Below are positions 1-5,506 of a stretch of DNA of 5,506 bases, piece after piece. Position 1 is the first letter of the stretch, and each line of letters starts with the position of its first letter. Source of the stretch: Candidatus Dojkabacteria bacterium (GTDB lineage: Bacteria > Patescibacteriota > Dojkabacteria > SC72); the NCBI GenBank assembly GCA_012514355.1, contig JAAZAL010000084.1, positions 1-5,506 on the forward strand. Direction: 5' to 3'. The position numbers were made by a program, and so were the translations under genes. A model generated the notes under the pieces. It made no database searches. It was not told where the DNA came from and saw nothing but the letters and a program-made list of their open reading frames with translations.

Positions 1-1629
1 AAACAGAGATTAAGTAATAAGGCGGTAGCGATTACAATTCCTTTGGGAAGAGAGAGTGAACTGTATGGATATATTGATTTACTTTTGAATAAAGCATTTA
101 AATATAATTCTGCAGAGTCAGAGGAAATAATAGAGATTCCAATACCAGATGAATTAAAGAGTAAGGCTCAGGAACAAAGAGCTACTCTAATTGAGGCTTT
201 GGTTGAAATGGATGATAAATTAATGGAGAAATTCTTTGCAGGAGAAGAAATTTCTGTTGAAGAACTAAAAGGAGCTTTAAGAAAAGGAACCTTAGAAAGT
301 AAAATCTTTCCAGTATTGGGGGGAGATTCTAGAACAGCTATGGCAAAAACCTTGCTTGATTACATTACATTGTGTTTGCCCTCTCCTTTAGATGTTCCCC
401 CTGTTGCGGGTGATCATCCAAAAACTGGAGCTGAAATAGAGAGAAAGCCTGATGAGAATGAGCCATTTTCTGGGTTAGTATTTAAAATAGTAAACGACTC
501 CCATATAGGTAATCTTTCATATTTTAGAGTGTATTCTGGAACTGTTAGTTCTGGTTCATATGTTTATAACTCCACTAAAGATGTGAGAGAGAGAATAAGT
601 AGATTAGTTTTAATGCATGCAGATGATAGGGAGGAAGTAGATACACTAAGAGCTGGAGATATTGGAGCAATTGTTGGTCTTAAGGTTTCCGTTACTGGAG
701 ATACTCTTTGTGATGAGAACAATCCAATAATACTTGAGCAGATTACATTTGCAGAACCAGTAGTATCTCAAGCTATTGAGCCTGCTACTAAGTCTGACGA
801 AGAGAAAATGTCTGAAGCATTAATTAGATTAGTAAAGGAAGACCCAACATTTAAAGTAGAAAGTAATGTTGAAACTGGTCAAACCATTATCTCAGGAATG
901 GGTGAGTTACATCTTGAAATTATGGTAGATAGAATGAAAAGAGAGTTTAATGTTATTGCTAATGTAGGAAAACCTCAAGTAGCTTACAGAGAAACTGTTA
1001 AAGGGATATGTGAACAATCTGAGGGAAGATATATTAAACAATCGGGTGGTAAAGGGCAGTATGGACACTGTTGGCTTAAGATTGAACCTAATGAAAAGGG
1101 TAAAGGATTTGAGTTTGTTAACGCAATTAAAGGAGGTGCAATTCCTCGTGAGTTTATAGCTCCAATTGAAAAGGGAGTAGTAGAAACCATGAAAGCAGGT
1201 GTTGTAGCTGGATATCCAGTTGTTGATGTAAAAGTCACTGTATTTGATGGGTCATATCACGAGGTAGACTCTTCGGAAGCGGCATTTAAGGTCGCCGCCT
1301 CTATGGCATTTAAAGATGGATGTAGAAGAGCACAACCAATACCTCTGGAACCAATTATGGATGTTGCAGTTGAAGTTCCTCAACAGTATATGGGAGATGT
1401 TACTGGTTCTTTAAGTAGTAAAAGAGGTCAGATTCAAGGAACTGAAGATTTGGGAAATGGTATTACAGTAATAAACGCCCTAGTTCCTTTAGCAGAACTC
1501 TTTGGATATACCAGTGAACTTAGATCTTTGACTAGTGGTAGGGGTAGTGCAAGTATGGAGCCTTCTCACTATGCGGAAGTTCCTAGAAATGTAGCAGAAG
1601 AAGTCGCTGGAGGTCAAACTGGAAAGTAA
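1..1629 (+). CDS. fusA: Elongation factor G, C-terminal ~3/4 (5' partial)
   Basis: EF-G is the cytoplasmic GTPase that drives tRNA-mRNA translocation and, with RRF, ribosome recycling. The frame is open from base 1, and its first residues (RLSNKAVAITIPLG) align with the E. coli EF-G segment RLGANPVPLQL. The TTG at 43 is therefore internal; roughly 155 N-terminal residues, including the P-loop, switches and G4, lie upstream of the window. The 542 visible residues hold the end of the G domain (about 1-150), domain II (from PFSGLVFKI at about 155), domain III (MGELHLEIMVDRMKREFN), domain IV and domain V ending in a conserved SLTSGRGSASMEPSHYAEVP-type tail. Domain IV has loop GGKGQYGH (349-356) and the decoding-centre tip HEVDSSE (420-426), His420 matching E. 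coli His583. Total length would be near 700, normal for the family. One oddity: the G5 region reads LGGDSRT (106-112) where CGSAFKN is expected. It lies 161 bp before tuf, as in str operons. The stop is TAA. Confidence 0.97.
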   Translation, partial: KQRLSNKAVAITIPLGRESELYGYIDLLLNKAFKYNSAESEEIIEIPIPDELKSKAQEQRATLIEALVEMDDKLMEKFFAGEEISVEELKGALRKGTLESKIFPVLGGDSRTAMAKTLLDYITLCLPSPLDVPPVAGDHPKTGAEIERKPDENEPFSGLVFKIVNDSHIGNLSYFRVYSGTVSSGSYVYNSTKDVRERISRLVLMHADDREEVDTLRAGDIGAIVGLKVSVTGDTLCDENNPIILEQITFAEPVVSQAIEPATKSDEEKMSEALIRLVKEDPTFKVESNVETGQTIISGMGELHLEIMVDRMKREFNVIANVGKPQVAYRETVKGICEQSEGRYIKQSGGKGQYGHCWLKIEPNEKGKGFEFVNAIKGGAIPREFIAPIEKGVVETMKAGVVAGYPVVDVKVTVFDGSYHEVDSSEAAFKVAASMAFKDGCRRAQPIPLEPIMDVAVEVPQQYMGDVTGSLSSKRGQIQGTEDLGNGITVINALVPLAELFGYTSELRSLTSGRGSASMEPSHYAEVPRNVAEEVAGGQTGK

Positions 1630-1658
1630 TATTTACAATTGGAATTTTAAAATGAGAA

Positions 1659-1676
1659 AAGTGTAAACAAACACTT
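1659..1676 (+). repeat. Short inverted repeat AAGTGT-N6-ACACTT
   Basis: A perfect 6-bp inverted repeat (1659-1664 and 1671-1676) with a 6-base AAACAA loop begins 30 bp after the fusA stop. As RNA it is a weak hairpin; a run of five T (1691-1695) follows 14 bases later, too far for a standard intrinsic terminator. Its right arm overlaps the -35-like TTGCAT at 1675-1680, so it could instead be a protein-binding site. Neither role can be decided from sequence. Confidence 0.35.
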
Positions 1677-1703
1677 GCATTAATAGTCTCTTTTTGATAA
1701 TAT
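1675..1703 (+). promoter_or_regulatory. Candidate distal tuf promoter (sigma-70-like)
   Basis: The box TTGCAT (1675-1680) is followed by GATAAT (1696-1701, 5 of 6 to TATAAT, spacer 15) or, in a shifted reading, TAATAT (1698-1703, 4 of 6, spacer 17). The -35 match is weak (TTG only). Transcription from here would give a tuf leader of about 80 nt that includes the downstream palindrome. AT-rich DNA yields such matches by chance, so this is only a candidate. Confidence 0.3.
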
Positions 1704-1741
1704 TCCATGCGTACTCTACTGTTTAATAAAATAGGGTATCG

Positions 1742-1758
1742 TATTGTTAATAACAATA
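1742..1758 (+). repeat. 17-bp perfect palindrome upstream of tuf
   Basis: TATTGTTA (1742-1749) and TAACAATA (1751-1758) are exact reverse complements about a single central A (1750). In DNA this is the form expected of an operator for a dimeric regulator. In RNA it could form a 7-bp stem with an AAT triloop, but it is AT-rich and weak, and no U-tract follows, so it is a poor terminator. It sits 32 bp before the tuf ATG and overlaps the -35-like box of the proximal candidate promoter. Confidence 0.55.
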
Positions 1759-1773
1759 TTAAATATATATAAA
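1744..1773 (+). promoter_or_regulatory. Candidate proximal tuf promoter
   Basis: TTGTTA (1744-1749, 4 of 6 to TTGACA) and TATAAA (1768-1773, 5 of 6 to TATAAT) are separated by 18 bp. A start about 7 bp downstream would leave a leader of only about 10 nt before the tuf ATG, which would fit the lack of an SD. The -35 box lies inside the palindrome at 1742-1758, so a protein bound there would compete with RNA polymerase. The AT-rich context makes chance matches likely. Confidence 0.3.
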
Positions 1774-1790
1774 TTAATTAAAATATATTC

Positions 1791-2957
1791 ATGGCAGATT
1801 TTGAAAGAACAAAGCCACACATGAATATCGGAACCTTGGGTCATATCGATCACGGTAAGACTACATTGGTAAGAGGTATTCTAAATGCTTTCTCTACTGA
1901 GAAAGATAAAATGATTGATAAATTGGATAAAGATCCAGAGTCAAGAGCAAAGTCTATTACTGTAGCAGTAGCTCATGTTGAGTTTGAAACAGATAGTAGA
2001 CACTATGCATTAGTAGATTGTCCAGGACATAAAGACTACATTAAAAATATGATCACTGGTGCAGCTCAAATGGATGGTGCAATATTAGTAGTATCTTCTG
2101 ATGATGGTGCTATGCCACAAACAAAAGAACATATCTTGCTTGCAAAGCAGGTTGGTGTTCCTAAGATGGTAGTTTACATCAACAAGTTTGGAGATGCAGA
2201 TGAAGAGATTTTAGAATTAATCAAAGCTGATGTATCAGATCTTTTAGGAAAATATGGATATGATGCAAACGCTCCAATCATTGTTGGAAATGCATTAAGT
2301 GCACAAAAGGGTGAGGAAGAGGGATTAGCTTCTGCTAGAGAATTGATGAAAGCAGTTGATGAATTTATCCCAATACCAGAAAGAGATGTAGAGAAACCAT
2401 TCTTAATGCCTATCGAAGATGTATTCTCAATTGAGGGTAGAGGTACTGTTGTAACAGGAAGAATTGAAAGAGGTGTTTTGAAGCTTAACGAAGAGATTGA
2501 GATACTTGGAATGGGAAGAAAACCACAGAAGACAGCAGCAACTGGTATTGAAATGTTTAACAAATCAATGAAAGATTGTCAGGCTGGAGATAATGTAGGA
2601 ATCTTACTAAGAGGTCTTAAAAGAACTGATGTTGAGAGAGGTCAAACCCTTTCTAAACCAGGTTCCGTAGAAACTCACACTGAGTTTAAGGCACAGGTAT
2701 ATATCTTAAGTAAAGAAGAGGGTGGAAGACACACTCCATTTATAACAGGATATAAACCTCAATTCTATGTAAGAACTGCAGATGTAACTGGTGAAGTTAC
2801 TTTAGCAGAGGGAACAGAAATGGTTGCTCCTGGAGATAATACTGAGTTCAGTGTTAAGTTAGTAGCTCCAGTAGTAATTGAAAAAGGACAAGGATTTGCA
2901 ATTAGAGAGGGTGGTTCAACTGTAGGTAAGGGAATTGTAACAGAGGTTATTAAGTAA
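1791..2957 (+). CDS. tuf: Elongation factor Tu (divergent guanine-binding motifs)
   Basis: EF-Tu is the cytoplasmic GTPase that delivers aminoacyl-tRNA to the ribosomal A site and is recycled by EF-Ts. At 388 residues it is near the usual 393-400. The start is set by [15 protein letters not shown], the family N-terminus. The G domain (about 1-195) has P-loop GHIDHGKT (17-24), switch I KSITV (54-58, with the Mg-binding Thr57 kept) and G3 DCPGH (76-80, catalytic His80 kept). Domain 2 begins near [23 protein letters not shown] (202-224) and domain 3 carries [11 protein letters not shown] and [15 protein letters not shown] (307-334); both are well conserved. Oddities: G4 is NKFG followed by Asp (131-135) instead of NKxD, the next loop is one residue shorter than in E. 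coli, G5 is NAL (167-169) instead of SAL, and RGITI is KSITV. Conserved domains 2 and 3 and the operon position argue that it is the working EF-Tu. There is no SD, and the stop is TAA. Confidence 0.97.
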   Translation: MADFERTKPHMNIGTLGHIDHGKTTLVRGILNAFSTEKDKMIDKLDKDPESRAKSITVAVAHVEFETDSRHYALVDCPGHKDYIKNMITGAAQMDGAILVVSSDDGAMPQTKEHILLAKQVGVPKMVVYINKFGDADEEILELIKADVSDLLGKYGYDANAPIIVGNALSAQKGEEEGLASARELMKAVDEFIPIPERDVEKPFLMPIEDVFSIEGRGTVVTGRIERGVLKLNEEIEILGMGRKPQKTAATGIEMFNKSMKDCQAGDNVGILLRGLKRTDVERGQTLSKPGSVETHTEFKAQVYILSKEEGGRHTPFITGYKPQFYVRTADVTGEVTLAEGTEMVAPGDNTEFSVKLVAPVVIEKGQGFAIREGGSTVGKGIVTEVIK

Positions 2958-2968
2958 AGTAAGTTAAT

Positions 2969-2990
2969 CAGGGAGGAGAAATCCTCCCTG
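2969..2990 (+). terminator. GC-rich hairpin after tuf (terminator or attenuator)
   Basis: CAGGGAGGA (2969-2977) pairs perfectly with TCCTCCCTG (2982-2990) around a GAAA tetraloop of the stable GNRA class: a 9-bp stem starting 12 bases after the tuf stop. It is the most GC-rich non-coding piece in the window. The following bases (TACTTTAAGTTTAATTT) are U-rich but interrupted, so termination is probably partial. That would let the abundant tuf message end here while some transcription continues into the S10 genes. It could also act as a 3' stabilising hairpin. The 5' arm contains a GGGAGG SD-like core locked in the stem. Confidence 0.7.
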
Positions 2991-3023
2991 TACTTTAAGT
3001 TTAATTTAGCTCTTTAAGATAGA

Positions 3024-3335
3024 ATGAGTGAAATCAGTTCAAAAATTAGGGTAAAGTTAAAAGGATATGATGCTGTAGTATTGGATAAGTCTTCAAAAAG
3101 TATAATTGAGACTGCCATTAGTACGGGGGCAAAGGTTGCTGGTCCAATACCTCTTCCAACAAGAAGAAGAAAGGTTGCAGTAAATAGATCTCCATTCATC
3201 TATAAGAGTTCAATTGAACATTTTGAGATTGGTACTCACAAAAGAGTAATAGATATTATCGATCCAACACCAAAAACCATTGATGCTTTGCAGCACCTTC
3301 AAATGCCTGCAGGTGTAGGTATCGAAATTCAATAA
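3024..3335 (+). CDS. rpsJ: 30S ribosomal protein S10
   Basis: S10 sits in the head of the 30S subunit with S3 and S14; with NusB it also serves in transcription antitermination in many bacteria. The product is 103 residues, exactly the usual bacterial length. The family signature is clear: [10 protein letters not shown] at the N-terminus, [20 protein letters not shown] (29-48), then the loop region and the C-terminal [19 protein letters not shown] (71-89) with AGVGIEIQ at the end. The start ATG fits the family N-terminus; the bases before it (CTCTTTAAGATAGA) contain no SD. It is 66 bp after tuf, across a hairpin, and 10 bp before rplC, and heads the S10 operon. One residue is unusual: the EIRTH motif reads EIGTH (68-72). 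The stop is TAA. Confidence 0.97.
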   Translation: MSEISSKIRVKLKGYDAVVLDKSSKSIIETAISTGAKVAGPIPLPTRRRKVAVNRSPFIYKSSIEHFEIGTHKRVIDIIDPTPKTIDALQHLQMPAGVGIEIQ

Positions 3336-3345
3336 TTAGAAATAT

Positions 3346-3933
3346 ATGAAAGCAATATTAGGAATTAAAAAAGGAATGACAAGAGTGTTTGAAAATGACA
3401 GGGCAATACCTGTTACTCTTGTTGATGTTGCTGGATGTAAAATTGCTAACATTCGAAATGGCAAGGTTGAATTGGTATTAGGAAGTAAAAAGAAAGGTAC
3501 TAAAGCACAATTAGGCCAATACAAGGAGATAGGGTATGTGCCAATGCATAAATGGTTAGTAGATGGAGAGATACCTGAGGGTTTGAAACTTGGAAGTGAT
3601 ATGGTCGCAGAGACTTTTAACAAAGGGGATGTTGTCACCATAAGTGGTATATCTAAAGGAAAGGGTTTTGCAGGTGTTGTAAAAAGGCATGGTTTTAAAG
3701 GTGGTCCTAGAACTCATGGTCAATCAGATAGATTAAGAGCACCAGGTTCAATAGGTGCAGGTGCAGATCCAGGAAGAGTGTTTAAGGGTACAAGAATGGG
3801 AGGAAGAATGGGTTCAGATGCTGTAACAATAAAGAACAAAAGAGTTGTTGATATTAAAGAAAATTACCTTTTAATTAGTGGTCCACTACCAGGTTCTAAC
3901 GGAGATTTAGTAAAAATATATATAGAAGAATAA
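3346..3933 (+). CDS. rplC: 50S ribosomal protein L3
   Basis: L3 is an early-binding 50S assembly protein whose long loop reaches towards the peptidyl-transferase centre. The product has 195 residues, a little under the 209 of E. coli. It opens with GIKKGMTRVFENDRAIPVTLVDV (6-28), which is the conserved first beta strand region and supports the ATG. It then shows KGKGFAGVVKRHGFKGGPRTHG (104-125) and the loop with GSIGAGADPGRVFKGTRMGGRMG (134-156), the best-known L3 signature. The C-terminal strand ends LVKIYIEE. The residue where E. coli carries the methylated Gln150 is Ala here, as in many bacteria. It follows rpsJ by 10 bp and precedes rplD by one base, with no SD before its ATG. The stop is TAA. 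Confidence 0.97.
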   Translation: MKAILGIKKGMTRVFENDRAIPVTLVDVAGCKIANIRNGKVELVLGSKKKGTKAQLGQYKEIGYVPMHKWLVDGEIPEGLKLGSDMVAETFNKGDVVTISGISKGKGFAGVVKRHGFKGGPRTHGQSDRLRAPGSIGAGADPGRVFKGTRMGGRMGSDAVTIKNKRVVDIKENYLLISGPLPGSNGDLVKIYIEE

Positions 3934-3934
3934 A

Positions 3935-4543
3935 ATGGCAGAGACAGTAAAGAAAGAAAAAACAGTAGAAGAGATAAAGTTAAACCCAAAGGTTTGGTCT
4001 CTTCCATATAACGCTGATTTAGTAGCACAGGTATTAAATGTGTTTTTAAGTAACGAAAGAAAAGGTACTTCATCTGTTAAAGGTAAGGGAGATGTATCTG
4101 GAGGAGGGAAAAAACCATGGAAACAGAAAGGAACAGGAAGAGCTAGATCTGGCTCTATAAGATCTCCTCTTTGGGTAGGTGGTGGTGTAACCTTTGGTCC
4201 TAATATTAGAAATTGGAAGAAGAGTATTAACAAAGGTATGGTTAAAAAAGCACTTTGTGTAGTTCTTTCTGAAAGAAATAGGAATGAGAATGTAAAGGTA
4301 GTTAGTATTGTTAATTCTAAAGAGTTAAAGGATATTAGGAGTAAAGTGTTAAAAGATATTGAAAAGAAAACCCTTATCATATCTGATAACGATAGAGTAA
4401 AAATGGCTCTTAGAAATGTAAAGGGCGTTAATGTACTTACTCCAATGAGAGTAAATGTGAAAAATGTTGTAAACAGTAAAGAGATAGTAATAGAAAAAGA
4501 TGCAGTTAAGATTTTAGAGGAAAGACTTTTAAATGGAAAGTAA
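3935..4543 (+). CDS. rplD: 50S ribosomal protein L4
   Basis: L4 binds 23S rRNA early in assembly and its extended loop lines the exit-tunnel constriction. In some bacteria it also represses its own S10 operon, but no E. coli-like leader for this is visible here. The product is 202 residues, the normal length. After a Lys-rich N-terminus it shows VWSLPYNADLVAQVLNVFLSN (20-40), then the loop VSGGGKKPWKQKGTGRARSG (54-73) and SIRSPLWVGGGVTFGPN (74-90). The C-terminal Rossmann-like half contains KKTLIISDN and GVNVLTP (164-170). The ATG is one base after the rplC stop; an AGAAGA stretch just upstream, inside the end of rplC, is at best a weak SD. Its last 11 bases overlap the start of rplW. The stop is TAA. 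Confidence 0.97.
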   Translation: MAETVKKEKTVEEIKLNPKVWSLPYNADLVAQVLNVFLSNERKGTSSVKGKGDVSGGGKKPWKQKGTGRARSGSIRSPLWVGGGVTFGPNIRNWKKSINKGMVKKALCVVLSERNRNENVKVVSIVNSKELKDIRSKVLKDIEKKTLIISDNDRVKMALRNVKGVNVLTPMRVNVKNVVNSKEIVIEKDAVKILEERLLNGK

Positions 4544-4829
4544 AGAGATTGTATTAAAACCAGTAGTATCAGAGAAGAGTTACTCTTTAGCAAACGAGAG
4601 TAATAAGTATGTATTCTTTGTTGATAGTGGTGTTAATAAAATTGAGATTAAGAATGCTGTTGAAAAGAAATATAAAGTTAAGGTATTAAGTGTAAACATT
4701 GTAATTAAACCTGGAAAAATGGTTAGAGATTGGAAGAGTAATAAATCTAGTAGAAAAAGTGATAAGAGAAAAGCGATAGTGACTCTTAAAAAGGGAGATA
4801 AAATTGATGAATTTTTAAATATAGCATAA
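4533..4829 (+). CDS. rplW: 50S ribosomal protein L23
   Basis: L23 lies at the exit of the peptide tunnel, where it is a docking point for trigger factor and SRP. The product is 98 residues, typical. It begins EIVLKPVVSEKSYSLA (5-20), matching the family KPxxTEKS start, followed by NKYVFFVDSGVNKIEIKNAVEKKYKVKVLSVN (24-55), the beta-alpha core. Then comes a basic loop rich in Lys, Arg and Ser (59-80) and AIVTLKKGDKIDEF at the end. The ATG lies inside the last codons of rplD, giving an 11-bp overlap. AGAGGAAAG (4516-4524) is the best SD-like stretch in the operon, but its GAGG core is 12 bases from the ATG, further than ideal. The stop overlaps the rplB start (TAATG). Confidence 0.96.
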   Translation: MESKEIVLKPVVSEKSYSLANESNKYVFFVDSGVNKIEIKNAVEKKYKVKVLSVNIVIKPGKMVRDWKSNKSSRKSDKRKAIVTLKKGDKIDEFLNIA

Positions 4830-5506
4830 TGGGAGTTAAATCATACAAACCAACAACCTCGAGCTTAAGAGGAACAAAATTAGAAGACAGGTCGATGCTA
4901 CAAAAGGATGGAGGTCCTAGAAGTCTTACTATCTCTAAAAAACAGAGATCTGGTAGAAATAACCAGGGTAAGATTACTGTTAGACATAGAGGTGGTGGTT
5001 TCAAAAGAAGAGTAAGGAAGATAGATTTTAAAAGAGATAAATTTGGAGTAGAAGCAAAGGTATTAGGATTGTATTTTGATCCAAATAGAAGCGCACATTT
5101 AGCACTTTTACAGTATGCAGATGGAGATAAAAGATATATAATTGCACCTCGAGGAATTAAAGCTGGAGATAAAGTAATTTCAGGTGAGAAGGTAGATGCC
5201 TTAACTGGAAATGCAATGATGATTAAAAATATTCCATCAGGTACAGAGGTTCATTGTGTAGAAAATAGAGTTGGAATGGGTGCAACATTTGGAAGATCTG
5301 CAGGTCAAGTTATTGTAGTTCAAGGAGTAGATCCAACTGGTAAATATGTACAGATTAAAATGCCTTCAGGCGAGATTAGATTAGTACCAGGAGAAGGAAT
5401 GGCAACAATTGGTCAAGTTGGTAATGAAGAGAGAGTAAATGTTAAGTTAGGGAAAGCAGGTAGGAGTAGAAATCTAGGTAGAAGACCAGTAGTCAGAGGT
5501 GTGGCA
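4829..5506 (+). CDS. rplB: 50S ribosomal protein L2 (3' partial)
   Basis: L2 is a core 23S rRNA-binding protein needed for subunit joining and peptidyl-transferase activity. The frame runs open to the window edge: 226 residues of about 275. It starts MGVKSYKPTTSSLRG, a family N-terminus, using the last A of the rplW stop, so it is probably read by termination-reinitiation; no SD is seen. Signatures are SGRNNQGKITVRHRGGGFKR (41-60), the RNA-binding DFKRDKFGVEAKV (66-78), YFDPNRSAHLAL (82-93), YIIAPRGIKAGDKV (103-116), RSAGQ (156-160) and LGKAGRSRNLGRRPVVRGVA (207-226). The cut falls just before the expected MNPVDHPHGGG segment with its key His. The usual SRWLG tryptophan is Asn217 here (SRNLG). 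rpsS would be the expected next gene. Confidence 0.97.
   Translation, partial: MGVKSYKPTTSSLRGTKLEDRSMLQKDGGPRSLTISKKQRSGRNNQGKITVRHRGGGFKRRVRKIDFKRDKFGVEAKVLGLYFDPNRSAHLALLQYADGDKRYIIAPRGIKAGDKVISGEKVDALTGNAMMIKNIPSGTEVHCVENRVGMGATFGRSAGQVIVVQGVDPTGKYVQIKMPSGEIRLVPGEGMATIGQVGNEERVNVKLGKAGRSRNLGRRPVVRGVA

Larger units (their letters stand above)
1630..1790 (+). other. fusA-tuf intergenic region with AT-rich leader
   Basis: This 161-bp spacer is the longest non-coding stretch in the window and holds no credible ORF. It contains a 6-bp inverted repeat (1659-1676), two possible sigma-70-type promoters, a 17-bp palindrome (1742-1758) and, from about 1759 to the tuf start, a run with a single G/C base. 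There is no SD-like purine stretch before the tuf ATG. The size and content suggest that tuf has its own promoter in addition to read-through from fusA, which is common in bacteria; this is inference. Confidence 0.7.

Noticed and set aside
43..1629. TTG at 43 as the start of a short EF-G-like gene
   Set aside because: The same frame is open to base 1 and the residues before the TTG align with internal EF-G sequence, so the gene is simply cut by the window edge.
2174..2563. A 129-residue open frame on the - strand inside tuf
   Set aside because: A shadow of the conserved EF-Tu frame with Ser/Ile-rich low-complexity content; no start signal or family resemblance.
1791..2957. tuf as a pseudogene or non-EF-Tu paralogue because of its G-motif changes
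   Set aside because: The frame is intact and full-length, the P-loop, DCPGH, catalytic His and domains 2 and 3 are conserved, and it sits in the normal str-operon place; a divergent working EF-Tu is more likely.
2993..3018. Direct repeat CTTTAAG at 2993-2999 and 3012-3018 before rpsJ
   Set aside because: Seven AT-rich bases twice in a short spacer are expected by chance and form no recognisable promoter or operator.
3907..4593. A 228-residue open frame on the - strand opposite rplD
   Set aside because: It lies antisense to a clear L4 gene, overlaps rplC and rplW, is rich in Phe, Leu and Ser as expected from reverse-reading AT-rich Lys-rich coding DNA, and shows no known motif.
1..5506. Recoded TGA (as in Gracilibacteria/SR1 or Mycoplasma)
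   Set aside because: No in-frame TGA occurs in any gene; Trp is TGG, Gly is GGN and all stops are TAA, so there is no positive evidence for a non-standard code.

Overview
The window is one bacterial ribosomal/translation cluster, all on the + strand: the end of the str operon running straight into the start of the S10 operon. The order is fusA (EF-G, 5' end cut by the window edge), tuf (EF-Tu), rpsJ (S10), rplC (L3), rplD (L4), rplW (L23) and rplB (L2, 3' end cut). It is plainly bacterial: EF-G and EF-Tu are of bacterial type, and the gene order is the classic bacterial one. The DNA is AT-rich, Arg is written almost entirely as AGA/AGG, and all six visible stop codons are TAA. Trp is TGG and Gly is GGN throughout and no TGA interrupts a gene, so nothing calls for a recoded TGA. 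The AT-richness, short spacers, near absence of Shine-Dalgarno (SD) sequences and divergent GTPase motifs suggest a fast-evolving, reduced lineage. Candidate Phyla Radiation/Patescibacteria is my best guess, but this is inference and no marker here proves it.

Layout. 1-1629: EF-G from the end of its G domain to the C-terminus. 1630-1790: a 161-bp AT-rich spacer with candidate promoters, two inverted repeats and a nearly GC-free leader for tuf. 1791-2957: complete EF-Tu. 2958-3023: a short spacer holding a strong 9-bp GC-rich hairpin with a GAAA loop. 3024-5506: rpsJ-rplC-rplD-rplW-rplB packed with gaps of 10 and 1 nt, then overlaps of 11 and 1 nt, so almost certainly co-transcribed and partly translationally coupled.

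How they work together: EF-Tu brings aminoacyl-tRNA to the ribosome and EF-G moves the tRNAs along. S10 is part of the 30S head. L3, L4, L23 and L2 are early-assembling 50S proteins around the peptidyl-transferase centre and the exit tunnel.

The ribosomal genes look ordinary. The most unusual content is in the GTPases. The EF-Tu guanine-recognition motif G4 reads NKFG-D instead of NKxD, its G5 reads NAL instead of SAL, and its switch I reads KSITV instead of RGITI. The G5 region of EF-G is also off-consensus. I see no mobile element, CRISPR array, RNA gene or new system here.
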